Shown: piece by piece, positions 9,053 through 17,510 of the stretch | How the letters are laid out: each line of letters begins with the position of its first letter | Numbering within the stretch: the stretch's first letter is position 1 | Assembly: GCF_037126245.1 (NCBI RefSeq) | Contig: NZ_CP136925.1 | Coordinates: forward strand, 2,310,001 to 2,374,000 | Source of the DNA: Mangrovimonas cancribranchiae | GTDB taxonomy: Bacteria; Bacteroidota; Bacteroidia; Flavobacteriales; Flavobacteriaceae | Length of the DNA stretch: 64,000 nt | Direction: 5' to 3' | Notes under the pieces: model-generated | Told to the model about the DNA's origin: nothing | Databases searched by the model: none | Seen by the model: the letters and a program-made list of their open reading frames with translations, nothing else | Position numbers and translations under genes: made by a program

Positions 9053-9093
9053 ATAAATCTGTTGCAAAAGTACTATTTACAAATGGCATAAAA

Positions 9094-9120
9094 AAAACCT
9101 TGTCGGTTAAACAAGGTTTT
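9094..9120 (-). terminator. terminator at the end of the aromatic amino-acid run (after queA)
   Basis: Stem AAAACCTTGT (9094-9103) / ACAAGGTTTT (9111-9120) with a 7-base loop; on the minus strand a run of seven T follows (complement of 9091-9097). It is the first clear terminator downstream of pheA. Confidence 0.85.
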
Positions 9121-9141
9121 ATATTGTTGGTTATAAAACTT

Positions 9142-10191
9142 TTATAGAATTAACATCGCATCGCCATAGGTGTAGAAACGATATTTTTCTTTTACGGCTT
9201 CTTCGTAAGCTTCCATAATAAAATCGTGCCCTGCAAATGCAGAAGCCATCATCAATAATGTAGATTTTGGTGTATGAAAGTTTGTTACCATACAATTAGC
9301 TATACTAAAATCGTAAGGTGGGAAAATAAATTTATTAGACCACCCTTGGAATTCGTTTAAAGTACCGCTTGAAGATACCGAACTTTCAACAGCTCTCATT
9401 ACCGTGGTTCCTACAGCACATATTTTTCGCTTTTCAGCTATTCCTTGATTAATTGTATTAACAGCTAATTTATCGATAGTGATTTCTTCGCTATCCATTT
9501 TATGCTTGGAAAGATCTTCTACCTCTACTGGATTGAAGGTTCCTAAACCAACATGCAATGTAATTTCGGCAAAATTAATGCCTTTAATTTCTAATCGTTT
9601 TAATAAATGTTTAGAAAAGTGAAGTCCAGCCGTTGGTGCTGCTACAGCTCCTTCGTTTTTTGCAAAAATAGTTTGGTATCTATCTTCATCTTCAGGTTCT
9701 ACTTCTCTTTTTATGTATTTTGGAAGTGGTGTTTCTCCTAATTCGTTTAGTTTTTTTCTAAAGTCTGTATAAGAGCCATCGTATAAGAAACGTAACGTTC
9801 TTCCTCTTGATGTTGTATTATCGATAACTTCGGCAACTAACGACTCGTCTTCACCAAAATAAAGTTTATTACCAATTCTAATTTTTCTTGCTGGATCTAC
9901 TAAAACATCCCATAATCGTTGTTCTTCGTTAAGCTCTCTTAATAAGAACACCTCTATTCTTGCACCTGTTTTTTCTTTATTACCAAAAAGTCTAGCCGGA
10001 AATACTTTTGTATTATTAAGTATCATGACATCGTCTTCATTGAAGTAATCTACAAGATCTTTAAAAAGCTTGTGTTCTATGGTTTTCTTTTCTCGGTTTA
10101 AAACCATTAAACGGGCTTCGTCTCTGTGCTCTGATGGATACTCTGCCAACAACTCCTTAGGAAGTTCAAAATTAAAATTGGATAATTTCAT
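9142..10191 (-). CDS. queA: tRNA preQ1(34) S-adenosylmethionine ribosyltransferase-isomerase QueA
   Basis: 349 residues, full family length. QueA transfers and rearranges the ribosyl group of SAM onto preQ1-modified tRNA to form epoxyqueuosine. Family runs are visible: [58 protein letters not shown], and [22 protein letters not shown]. It is the last gene of the minus-strand run that starts at pheA, 73 bases after aroA, and is followed by a terminator. Confidence 0.96.
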   Translation of the reverse strand: MKLSNFNFELPKELLAEYPSEHRDEARLMVLNREKKTIEHKLFKDLVDYFNEDDVMILNNTKVFPARLFGNKEKTGARIEVFLLRELNEEQRLWDVLVDPARKIRIGNKLYFGEDESLVAEVIDNTTSRGRTLRFLYDGSYTDFRKKLNELGETPLPKYIKREVEPEDEDRYQTIFAKNEGAVAAPTAGLHFSKHLLKRLEIKGINFAEITLHVGLGTFNPVEVEDLSKHKMDSEEITIDKLAVNTINQGIAEKRKICAVGTTVMRAVESSVSSSGTLNEFQGWSNKFIFPPYDFSIANCMVTNFHTPKSTLLMMASAFAGHDFIMEAYEEAVKEKYRFYTYGDAMLIL

Positions 10192-10264
10192 TTGCTTGTT
10201 TTATATTTTCAAAGGTGCAAATATACAATCTGAAAGTATGGGTTGTCAAGTATTTAACCGATTA

Positions 10265-11494
10265 TTATTGAGATATCTTAAATCCGAGTGTTTTTAAATC
10301 ATCCCAAAATGCTTTGTAAGACTTTGTAACCACATAGGCATTTTTAATTAAAATGTCTGTTTTTAGCGCTAATGGCGCAAAGGCCATAGCCATTCTATGG
10401 TCGTTATATGTGTTAATCTCTATGTTTCTTAATAGTTTATTTGAAGCGTGTAATTTTAATGAATTATCTGTAATATCAATTTGTCCTCCTAATTTTTCAA
10501 TTTCTGTTTTTAGGGCTTGTAATCTATCAGTCTCTTTAATTCTAAGTGTATGCAACCCTACTAAATTACACGAAATACCTAACCCTAGACAGGTTACTGC
10601 TATGGTTTGCGCAATATCTGGGCAGTTTACTAAATTAAGTTCGACACCTTTTTCTAGAGTAACTTCTGATGTTTTTTCTAAAGTTATCGTATTCTTTTTA
10701 AAACTAGTTTGCACGCCAAATTGTTGGTATATGGTTTCTAGTTCAGAATCACCTTGTAGACTGTTCTTTTTGTAAGACGACAAGGCTATTTTACTACCAA
10801 TAGGAGACATAGCTACTATGCTATAAAAATAAGATGCTGATGACCAATCGGACTCTACAATAATTTCAATCTCTTTATCCAAAACAGGCTTTGGGCTAAC
10901 CGTAATTACATTATCCTTAAATGTTGTATTAACACCTATTTGCTCTAATAGCGACAAGGTCATTTTTATATATGGTACAGATGTTATTGCTCCTTTTAGT
11001 GTTAGCTCTAACCCATTTTTTAATTTAGGAGCAACTAACAATAATGCCGAAATATACTGGCTACTTACATGAGCATTAAGGGTTACTTTGTCTTTTACAA
11101 GTTCCTTTCCTAAAATTTTTAATGGTGGGCAACCATCGTTCTCCATATAGGTAATATCAGCTCCAAGATTTTTTAACGCATCAACTAGTATTTTTATGGG
11201 ACGCTCTTTCATTCTTTCGGAGCCTGTTAAGACTACTTCTTTTTTTGGTTGGGTAGAAAAATAGGCTGTTAGAAAGCGCATAGCTGTTCCTGCATGATGA
11301 ATATCTACAACATCAAAATGTCCTGACAGGCCTTTTTGCATGACATGAGAATCGTCTGAATCGGAAAGATTACTTATACTTATTTTTGGGTACTGAGCTT
11401 GTAACAGCAATAATCTATTGGATTCACTTTTAGAGCCGGAAACTGTTATATGACTCTCTTTCTTTATCTGTGATTGGTGAAGTTTTAAATGCAT
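10265..11494 (-). CDS. aroA: 3-phosphoshikimate 1-carboxyvinyltransferase (EPSP synthase)
   Basis: 409 residues, slightly short for the family. It joins phosphoenolpyruvate to shikimate-3-phosphate in the chorismate pathway. Substrate-binding runs are visible: SGSKSESNRLLLL (19-31), HAGTAMRFLTAYF and the C-terminal KETDRLQALKTEIEKLGG and YNDHRMAMAFAPLAL. The N-terminal region is divergent. It is followed by queA, and placed 22 bases after mazG in the aromatic run, so its expression probably depends on the pheA attenuator. Confidence 0.93.
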   Translation of the reverse strand: MHLKLHQSQIKKESHITVSGSKSESNRLLLLQAQYPKISISNLSDSDDSHVMQKGLSGHFDVVDIHHAGTAMRFLTAYFSTQPKKEVVLTGSERMKERPIKILVDALKNLGADITYMENDGCPPLKILGKELVKDKVTLNAHVSSQYISALLLVAPKLKNGLELTLKGAITSVPYIKMTLSLLEQIGVNTTFKDNVITVSPKPVLDKEIEIIVESDWSSASYFYSIVAMSPIGSKIALSSYKKNSLQGDSELETIYQQFGVQTSFKKNTITLEKTSEVTLEKGVELNLVNCPDIAQTIAVTCLGLGISCNLVGLHTLRIKETDRLQALKTEIEKLGGQIDITDNSLKLHASNKLLRNIEINTYNDHRMAMAFAPLALKTDILIKNAYVVTKSYKAFWDDLKTLGFKISQ

Positions 11495-11516
11495 AATAGA
11501 CCTCTTCTAAAATGGG

Positions 11517-11843
11517 TTATTTTAGCTTTTCGTTATTATGATGCCTATCGTGATCTCTTTTAGTTTTTTTGTCCATTTTTTTACTAAAAGCCTCTTGTAA
11601 ATCGATCCCTGTTTGATTAGCTAAACACAATACCACAAAAACAACATCGGCTAATTCCTCGCCTAAATCTTTGTCTTTATCGCTTTCCTTCTCGCTTTGC
11701 TCGCCATAACGACGGGCTATTATTCTAGCAACTTCACCTACTTCCTCGGTAAGTTGTGCCATATTGGTGAGTTCGTTAAAATAACGAACGCCATGTTCCT
11801 TAATCCAATTATCTACTGCTTTTTGTGCGTTTTGTATGTTCAT
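11517..11843 (-). CDS. MazG-type nucleotide pyrophosphohydrolase
   Basis: 108 residues, a single MazG domain of the short type. The metal-binding acidic motifs are EEVGEVAR (about 33-40) and DLGEELADVVF (about 60-70). Such enzymes hydrolyse non-canonical or excess nucleoside triphosphates. The ORF abuts dtd (11843/11844) without a gap, so it is translated from the same message. The exact substrate is not evident. Confidence 0.88.
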   Translation of the reverse strand: MNIQNAQKAVDNWIKEHGVRYFNELTNMAQLTEEVGEVARIIARRYGEQSEKESDKDKDLGEELADVVFVVLCLANQTGIDLQEAFSKKMDKKTKRDHDRHHNNEKLK

Positions 11844-12296
11844 TTACTCTTTATTCTTAGTGTCTATAATTATGGTTACAGGCCCATCGTTTAGCAAGTC
11901 TACTTTCATATCTGCTCCAAATTCACCTGTTTGAACAGGTTTTCCTAAATCTGTTTCAAATTGCTTTACAAAAGCTTCATACATAGGTATAGCAACATCT
12001 GGTTTTGCCGCTTTTATATAACTTGGTCTGTTACCTTTTTTTGTACTAGCATGTAATGTAAACTGGCTTACAATAATAGCATCGCCATTAACATCTATTA
12101 AGGAACGATTCATAACACCTTTTTCATCGTTAAAAATCCGAAGGTTGTTTATTTTTCTTGACAACCATTCTATGTCTTGATTGGTATCGGAGTCTTCAAC
12201 TCCTAACAACACCAAAACACCTTGTTGTATATTGGCTGTAGTATTGTTGTTTATTGTAACACTTGCTTTTGAAACACGTTGTATAACAGCTTTCAT
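11844..12296 (-). CDS. dtd: D-aminoacyl-tRNA deacylase
   Basis: 150 residues, full length. It removes D-amino acids (classically D-Tyr) and glycine mischarged on tRNA. The family signatures are present: the SQFTLHASTKKGNRPS strand and the C-terminal NDGPVTIIIDT bearing the cis Gly-Pro (GP) motif. It abuts rsgA upstream and mazG downstream. Its place inside a tyrosine and phenylalanine operon is notable because of the D-Tyr substrate. Confidence 0.95.
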   Translation of the reverse strand: MKAVIQRVSKASVTINNNTTANIQQGVLVLLGVEDSDTNQDIEWLSRKINNLRIFNDEKGVMNRSLIDVNGDAIIVSQFTLHASTKKGNRPSYIKAAKPDVAIPMYEAFVKQFETDLGKPVQTGEFGADMKVDLLNDGPVTIIIDTKNKE

Positions 12297-13241
12297 TTAA
12301 TCCCAGTTATCGGTTCTATAATGTTCGTCTTCACCTTCTAGCATTTGCAAATAACTACGGTATCTTGAGTAAGCTATCTCATCATCATCTAGAGCTTGTT
12401 TTACAGCACATTTAGGCTCATCGACATGAATACAATTATTAAATTTGCAGTCTTGTTTTAACTTAAAAAACTCTGGAAAATAATCGCCCACTTCTTCTTT
12501 ATCCATATCTACAATACCAAAACCTTTAATTCCTGGAGTGTCTATTAATTTAGCGCCAAAACTTAGATCAAACATTTCTGCAAACGTAGTTGTGTGTTGC
12601 CCTTGCTGATGTTGCTCTGAAATAACTTTTGTTTTCAACTCCAATCCGGGTTCTATGGCATTTGCTAGCGTAGATTTACCAACTCCTGAATGTCCTGCAA
12701 ACATGCTTACTTTACCAGTCATTAAATGTTTTACTTTATCAATATTCTTACCTGTTTCTGCTGAAATCCCGATACACTCGTACCCTATTTTACGATAAGT
12801 GTGCGCTAAATACCTTACTTCATCTAGTGTTTCTTTATCATAAAGGTCTATCTTATTAAATAATAAAATAGTTGTAATACCATACGCTTCTGCAGTAACC
12901 AAAAAACGGTCTATAAAACTGGTAAAAGTTGGCGGATTATCGATGGTTACTAATAAAAAAACCTGATCGATATTGGCTGCAATAACATGCGTTTGTTTTG
13001 ATAGGTTTACCGATTTTCTAACAATATAATTTCTTCTATCATGAATATTATTTATGATGCCAGTAGTTTCATCGTTTTTGGTTTCTAGTTCAAAATCTAC
13101 CATATCGCCAACCGCAATAGGGTTAGTACTTTTTATGCCTTTTATACGAAACCTTCCTTTTATACGGCATTGGTAATTTTTTCCTAATTCGGTTTTTACG
13201 GTATACCAACTTCCTGTAGATTTATAAACTGTCCCTGTCAT
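12297..13241 (-). CDS. rsgA: ribosome small-subunit-dependent GTPase A
   Basis: 314 residues. An N-terminal OB fold is followed by a circularly permuted GTPase: G4 NKID, then G1 GHSGVGKSTLAN, then G3 DTPG. A C-terminal zinc motif follows (CKFNNCIHVDEPKC). It acts late in 30S subunit maturation. It lies between the DAHP synthase gene (64 bases away) and dtd (abutting). Confidence 0.95.
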   Translation of the reverse strand: MTGTVYKSTGSWYTVKTELGKNYQCRIKGRFRIKGIKSTNPIAVGDMVDFELETKNDETTGIINNIHDRRNYIVRKSVNLSKQTHVIAANIDQVFLLVTIDNPPTFTSFIDRFLVTAEAYGITTILLFNKIDLYDKETLDEVRYLAHTYRKIGYECIGISAETGKNIDKVKHLMTGKVSMFAGHSGVGKSTLANAIEPGLELKTKVISEQHQQGQHTTTFAEMFDLSFGAKLIDTPGIKGFGIVDMDKEEVGDYFPEFFKLKQDCKFNNCIHVDEPKCAVKQALDDDEIAYSRYRSYLQMLEGEDEHYRTDNWD

Positions 13242-13305
13242 GCTTTTGGATCAATATGTTGCAAAATAAAGAATATTATTGATTGCTCCTAAAAGCATTT
13301 CATCC

Positions 13306-14388
13306 TTATCCATTTATTATCTTTTCTTGATGATTTATAGATTCCTGATGAATAGCTTTAAAGACTCTTAAAATAAATTCTTCACTTAACTTTTTCTCTT
13401 CGCCTTGTAAAATCATTTTTCCTAGAATTTCATTCCACCGCTTTGATTGTAATACAGCTACATTATGCTGTTTTTTTAAGTTACCAATATCATCAGCTAT
13501 TTTCATGCGCTTTCCTAGCATGTCTATTAATTGATGATCAATAACATCTATTTGTGTTCTTAGGGTATTGATTTTATTTTTAAACTCGGCAGCTTCGCCT
13601 GTTTCCTTTCTAATTTTTAAATCCTCAGTATATGTTTTTAGTGTTTCCGGGGTGATTTGCTGTGCAGCATCACTCCAAGCTTTATCGGGATTATGATGTG
13701 TTTCCACCATAAAGCCATCATAATTAAGGTCTAGGGCTGTTTGGCATAAATCGAAAATAATATCGCGACGTCCTGCTATGTGAGATGGATCTAAAATTAA
13801 TGGTAAATCGGGAAAACGATTTTGTAAATCGACGGCTATTTGCCATTCGGGATTATTACGGTATCTGGTTTTTTCATAGGTTGAAAACCCTCTATGAATA
13901 ACCCCTAAGTTTTTTACATCGGCCGTATAAAAACGCTCTACAGCACCTAGCCATAACGCTAAATCTGGATTAACAGGATTTTTAATTAACACCGGTTTGT
14001 TCGTTCCTTTTAAGGCATCTGCAATTTCTTGAACAATAAAAGGACTTACTGTTGTTCTTGCGCCTATCCAAAGAATATCAACATCGTGTTTTAAGGCTAG
14101 CTCTACATGGTTGGCATTAGCTACTTCGGTTGTTGTAAGTAAGCCTGTTTCTTCTTTAGCTTTTTGCAGCCATTTTAAACCTAATGCACCAACACCTTCA
14201 AAGTTTCCAGGTCGTGTTCTTGGTTTCCAAATCCCAGCTCTAAAAACGGTAGTATCTGTTTCTTTTAACTGATGAGCTATTTTTAAGACTTGTTCTTCGG
14301 TTTCTGCACTGCATGGCCCAGCAATAACTAGCGGATGTTCTAAACCAAAGTTATCTAACCAAGTTCTTAGTTCTTTTTTGTTTTCCAT
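13306..14388 (-). CDS. bifunctional DAHP synthase / type II chorismate mutase
   Basis: 360 residues. Residues about 1-260 are a DAHP synthase of the KDSA-like beta type (VIAGPCSAET, FRAGIWKPRTRPGNFEG, LILDPSHIAGRR) that condenses PEP with erythrose-4-phosphate. About 265-355 form an AroQ chorismate mutase helix bundle (LRTQIDVIDHQLIDMLGKRM, RWNEILGKM). This fusion places the first step of the pathway and the branch point to prephenate in one polypeptide. No extra N-terminal regulatory domain is visible; in related fusions the mutase domain mediates feedback by prephenate or chorismate. Confidence 0.93.
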   Translation of the reverse strand: MENKKELRTWLDNFGLEHPLVIAGPCSAETEEQVLKIAHQLKETDTTVFRAGIWKPRTRPGNFEGVGALGLKWLQKAKEETGLLTTTEVANANHVELALKHDVDILWIGARTTVSPFIVQEIADALKGTNKPVLIKNPVNPDLALWLGAVERFYTADVKNLGVIHRGFSTYEKTRYRNNPEWQIAVDLQNRFPDLPLILDPSHIAGRRDIIFDLCQTALDLNYDGFMVETHHNPDKAWSDAAQQITPETLKTYTEDLKIRKETGEAAEFKNKINTLRTQIDVIDHQLIDMLGKRMKIADDIGNLKKQHNVAVLQSKRWNEILGKMILQGEEKKLSEEFILRVFKAIHQESINHQEKIING

Positions 14389-14399
14389 AATTTCCTTTT

Positions 14400-15257
14400 T
14401 TATTCAATTCCGTTTAAAATGTCTTTTATATGATTAATGTCATTCATTTCTTTATAAACGTCTTCAAAAGCATTGGTTTTTAAACATGCTTTAAAACGTT
14501 CTAAGTTATTAATGTATTCGTCTAATGTTTCAATAATATTAGTTTTATTCTGCTTGAAAATGGGTGTCCACATGTCTGGTGAACTCTTTGCTAGACGCAC
14601 TGTTGAAGCAAAACCACTTCCCGCCATATCAAAAATATCACGTTCGTTTTTTTCTTTCTCCATGACTGTTTTCCCTAACATAAATGAGCTTATATGCGAT
14701 AAATGTGAGACATACGCAATATGCTTATCGTGAGATTCTGGATTCATATATCGAATACGCATCCCCATAATATTAAAAATAGTTAAGGCTATTTCTTGTA
14801 ATTTAAACGCTGTTTTTTCAACCTCACAAATAATATTTGTCTTTCCTTTAAACAACCCTTGAATAGCTGCACTTGGTCCAGAAAACTCTGTTCCTGCAAT
14901 AGGATGCGTAGCCATAAAATTTCTACGTTTAGGATGATTTGCAACTGCATTACAGATGTCTAATTTGGTAGAACCAGATTCCATAACCAAGGTATCATCT
15001 GAAACGAGGTCTAATATTTTCGGCAATATATTTACCGATGCATCTACAGGAATGGAAACAATAACAATGTTGGCATTTACAACATCATCTAAAGTTGCTT
15101 TTCCGTCTATAATTCCTAAATCTAAGGCCTGATTTAAATGAGCTTCATTTTTATCAATTCCTAGAAGTGTAATTTCTGGATTAAGATGTTTAATATCTTT
15201 TGCGATACTTCCGCCTATTAATCCAACTCCTACTATGTATACATTTTTTATATTCAT
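14400..15257 (-). CDS. tyrA: prephenate dehydrogenase
   Basis: 285 residues from the ATG at 15257 (MNIKNVYIVGVGLIGGSIA). The open frame extends to 15437 but overlaps the upstream aminotransferase and lacks family sequence. The NAD(P)-binding glycine loop is GVGLIGGSIA (residues 8-17). The substrate region includes HPIAGTEFSGPSAA and ESHDKHIAYVSHLSH, with the catalytic histidine. It oxidatively decarboxylates prephenate to 4-hydroxyphenylpyruvate. There is no ACT domain, so direct feedback through one is unlikely. It begins 2 bases after the aminotransferase stop. Confidence 0.93.
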   Translation of the reverse strand: MNIKNVYIVGVGLIGGSIAKDIKHLNPEITLLGIDKNEAHLNQALDLGIIDGKATLDDVVNANIVIVSIPVDASVNILPKILDLVSDDTLVMESGSTKLDICNAVANHPKRRNFMATHPIAGTEFSGPSAAIQGLFKGKTNIICEVEKTAFKLQEIALTIFNIMGMRIRYMNPESHDKHIAYVSHLSHISSFMLGKTVMEKEKNERDIFDMAGSGFASTVRLAKSSPDMWTPIFKQNKTNIIETLDEYINNLERFKACLKTNAFEDVYKEMNDINHIKDILNGIE

Positions 15258-15259
15258 AC

Positions 15260-16405
15260 TTATCTTACTCTTGCTAGGGTTTCTTCTAATTCTTCTGTTG
15301 AGGCGCAAAGTGAAAACCTTACATAACCTTCGCCATTTGCACCAAAAACGGTTCCTGGCGCTATAAAAACGGCCTTTTCTTTTAATAATAAATCCACAAA
15401 TTCTTCTGATTTTACTAATGGTGGCAACTTGGCCCACACAAACATACCTACACTATTTTCGTTGTAAGTACAATTTAAAGCATTGGCAATTTGCCACACA
15501 TAATTCCGGCGCTTTCTATAAACACTATTAAGGCTTTTATACCACATATTGGAACAGTTTAAAGCTTCTATAGCACCTTTTTGAATACCATAAAACATAC
15601 CCGAATCCATGTTACTTTTTACTTTAAGTATATGTTGTATAAATTCTGACTTTCCTAAAACCATTCCTACACGCCAACCTGCCAAATTAAATGTTTTACT
15701 TAAGGAATTTAATTCTAAGCAACAGTCTTTGGCTCCTTCAAACTCTAAAATACTTTTAGGATTATCATTAAGTATAAAACTATAAGGATTGTCGTTTATT
15801 AGTAAAATATTATGACGCTTAGCAAAATTGATTAAAGCTTGATAAAACACATCATCTGCTTGTGTTCCTGTTGGCATATGTGGGTAATTAACCCACATTA
15901 TTTTCACCTTACTTAAGTTGGTTTTTTCTAACGCTTTTAAATCTGGTAACCAGTGTGTATTTTCGGTTAAATTATAAGAAACAGGTGTGGCTCCTACTAG
16001 TTTAGTTACTGACGAATAGGTAGGATAGCCTGGATTAGGCACTAAAACCTCATCTCCTGGATTTAAAAATGCCATAGAAATATGCATGATGCCCTCCTTG
16101 CTTCCCATTAAGGGCAAAATTTCGGTTTGCGGACTTAACCATACATTAAATTGATTTTTGTAAAACAGCGCTATAGCATCTCGCAATTCTGGTAAGCCTT
16201 GATAACTTTGATATTGGTGAGCAACAGCATGGTTTAAGCTTTCTGTTAATGCATTTAGCACACGTTCTGATGGATTTAAGTCCGGGCTTCCTATGCCTAA
16301 ATTTATAATAGGTTTTCCTTGAGATTTTAAAAAGTTTACTTCTTTTAATTTCTTAGAGAAATAGTATTCTTCTACGGTATGTAATCTATCGGCTACTGTA
16401 ATCAT
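15260..16405 (-). CDS. class I/II aminotransferase, probably aromatic
   Basis: 381 residues, fold type I. The PLP lysine is Lys237 in SLSKTFNLAGWRVG. NYPHMPTG (the NPxxPTG position) and NDNPYSF bind the cofactor. Related proteins are often labelled LL-diaminopimelate or aspartate aminotransferase. Lying between prephenate dehydratase and prephenate dehydrogenase, with a 4-base overlap to pheA, it most likely transaminates phenylpyruvate and 4-hydroxyphenylpyruvate. Specificity is inferred from position. Confidence 0.85.
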   Translation of the reverse strand: MITVADRLHTVEEYYFSKKLKEVNFLKSQGKPIINLGIGSPDLNPSERVLNALTESLNHAVAHQYQSYQGLPELRDAIALFYKNQFNVWLSPQTEILPLMGSKEGIMHISMAFLNPGDEVLVPNPGYPTYSSVTKLVGATPVSYNLTENTHWLPDLKALEKTNLSKVKIMWVNYPHMPTGTQADDVFYQALINFAKRHNILLINDNPYSFILNDNPKSILEFEGAKDCCLELNSLSKTFNLAGWRVGMVLGKSEFIQHILKVKSNMDSGMFYGIQKGAIEALNCSNMWYKSLNSVYRKRRNYVWQIANALNCTYNENSVGMFVWAKLPPLVKSEEFVDLLLKEKAVFIAPGTVFGANGEGYVRFSLCASTEELEETLARVR

Positions 16406-17229
16406 TGTCTTGCATTTTTGTATTCGCCTAGAATTTTAAAATCTTGTGCCATAAGTTTAAGTATGGCTTTTGCTTTGTTGTAATTGCTGTAATCATCAAA
16501 AGTGACATCCACGAAAAAAGCATATTTCCAAGGCGTTTCTATTTTAGGTAACGATTGTATTTTGGTTAAATTTAACTTGCAGTCGCTCATCATGTTCAAT
16601 ACGGCTGCTAAACTACCTCGCTTATGTTCTAATTCAAATTTTAATGAGGCTTTGTTAATCTCGTTTTTAGCAACTTCTGAGTTATGGCGTTTTACAATAA
16701 CAAATCGTGTTTCGTTATGAGCTATGGTTTGTATGCTTTTTGCTAAAATATCTAACCCAAAAATACGGGCTGCTAAATCGCTTGCTATGGCAGAAATTCC
16801 TTTTAATTGCTTCTCATGAATTTGCTTTGCCACATCGGCTGTATCATTGGCTTCAATAAGTTTTATATGTGGATAATTTTTAAAAAACGCTTTACATTGT
16901 AGTAAAGCCATTGGGTGAGAATGCACTTCTTTTATATCAGCAATACGCTGTCCTGGCAATGCCAATAAATGATGCTGAATATCTAAATAATGCTCTCCTA
17001 CAATGTGTAACTTATTAACATCAATTAAGGCATAATTAGGTATTATTGATCCCGCAATAGAATTTTCTAACGCCATAATAACCGTATCTGTTTGTCCTTT
17101 TAAAAGGCTTTCTACAGCAACATCAAACGATAGACATTCTTTCACCTTAACCTCCTCTTGAAAAAAAGCTTGGGCAACAATATGATGGAATGACCCTTTT
17201 ATACCTTGTATCGCAACTGAATTAATCAT
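16402..17229 (-). CDS. pheA: prephenate dehydratase
   Basis: 275 residues, a monofunctional enzyme. The catalytic domain (about 1-180) has the NETRF motif near its end. A C-terminal ACT domain (about 195-270, KRGSLAAVLNMMSDCKLNLTKIQSLP) is the usual site of phenylalanine feedback. It is the first structural gene of the run. Its ATG is 9 bases after the T tract of an intrinsic terminator, and 76 bases after the end of an aromatic-rich leader peptide, so transcription attenuation probably controls it. Confidence 0.95.
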   Translation of the reverse strand: MINSVAIQGIKGSFHHIVAQAFFQEEVKVKECLSFDVAVESLLKGQTDTVIMALENSIAGSIIPNYALIDVNKLHIVGEHYLDIQHHLLALPGQRIADIKEVHSHPMALLQCKAFFKNYPHIKLIEANDTADVAKQIHEKQLKGISAIASDLAARIFGLDILAKSIQTIAHNETRFVIVKRHNSEVAKNEINKASLKFELEHKRGSLAAVLNMMSDCKLNLTKIQSLPKIETPWKYAFFVDVTFDDYSNYNKAKAILKLMAQDFKILGEYKNARQ

Positions 17230-17237
17230 ATATATTC

Positions 17238-17267
17238 AAAAAAAAATCTCGATTTAATAAATCGAGA
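17238..17267 (-). terminator. attenuator terminator upstream of pheA
   Basis: On the minus strand TCTCGATTT pairs with AAATCGAGA (17267-17259 with 17255-17247), loop ATT, followed at once by nine T (17246-17238). It lies between the leader peptide and the pheA ATG. The 5' flank of the stem (AGGTCTCG, 17270-17263) can instead pair with CGAGGCCT at 17315-17308 over 8 bp with one G-U. That antiterminator strand covers the last codons and stop of the leader peptide. A ribosome reaching the stop masks it and allows termination. A ribosome stalled earlier leaves it free. Confidence 0.85.
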
Positions 17268-17305
17268 CCTTTTGTTAATATTATCTTATTTGACATGTTT
17301 ACATA

Positions 17306-17377
17306 TCAGGCCTCGTTCCCTTTGCTAAAAAAGAAATAAAACCAGTTATAATATGTAAATGCAATATTTGTTTTCAT
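17306..17377 (-). CDS. aromatic amino-acid leader peptide (attenuation)
   Basis: A 23-codon ORF, ATG at 17377 and TGA at 17308-17306. It contains the run FTYYNWFYFFF (residues 7-17): five Phe, three Tyr and one Trp, nine aromatics in eleven codons. Such density, upstream of an intrinsic terminator and pheA, is the hallmark of an attenuation leader. The operon makes chorismate, phenylalanine and tyrosine, matching the codons. The last codons overlap the antiterminator strand. The ATG lies about 10 bases after a predicted -7 element, so the 5' untranslated part may be nearly absent. Confidence 0.88.
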   Translation of the reverse strand: MKTNIAFTYYNWFYFFFSKGNEA

Positions 17378-17387
17378 TTTGTTAAAG

Positions 17388-17417
17388 CTAAAGTAACCAA
17401 ATAATTGAAAAAACAAA
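17388..17417 (-). promoter_or_regulatory. predicted promoter of the pheA leader
   Basis: TTTG (17417-17414), 18 bases, TACTTTAG (17395-17388) resembles the Bacteroidota TTTG-N19-21-TAnnTTTG pattern with one base changed in the -7 box and a spacer one base short. The leader ATG begins 10 bases after the box. Confidence 0.5.
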
Positions 17418-17481
17418 ATCTTTTTTTAGAAGGATTTGCAATATAACGTTTTCGCTATGCGTTGAGATAGACAATATTGTT

Positions 17482-17489
17482 TATTTTTG
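17482..17489 (+). promoter_or_regulatory. candidate -7 element for gldA
   Basis: TATTTTTG fits TAnnTTTG exactly and ends 21 bases before the gldA ATG. No well-spaced TTTG lies upstream; the nearest is GTTG with a 17-base spacer. Confidence 0.35.
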
Positions 17490-17510
17490 ACAAAATTTCA
17501 ACTTATTTTT

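Noticed and set aside
14400-15437. Longer prephenate dehydrogenase with a 60-residue N-terminal extension
   Set aside because: The extension is an out-of-frame reading of the aminotransferase gene and is highly basic and unlike the family.
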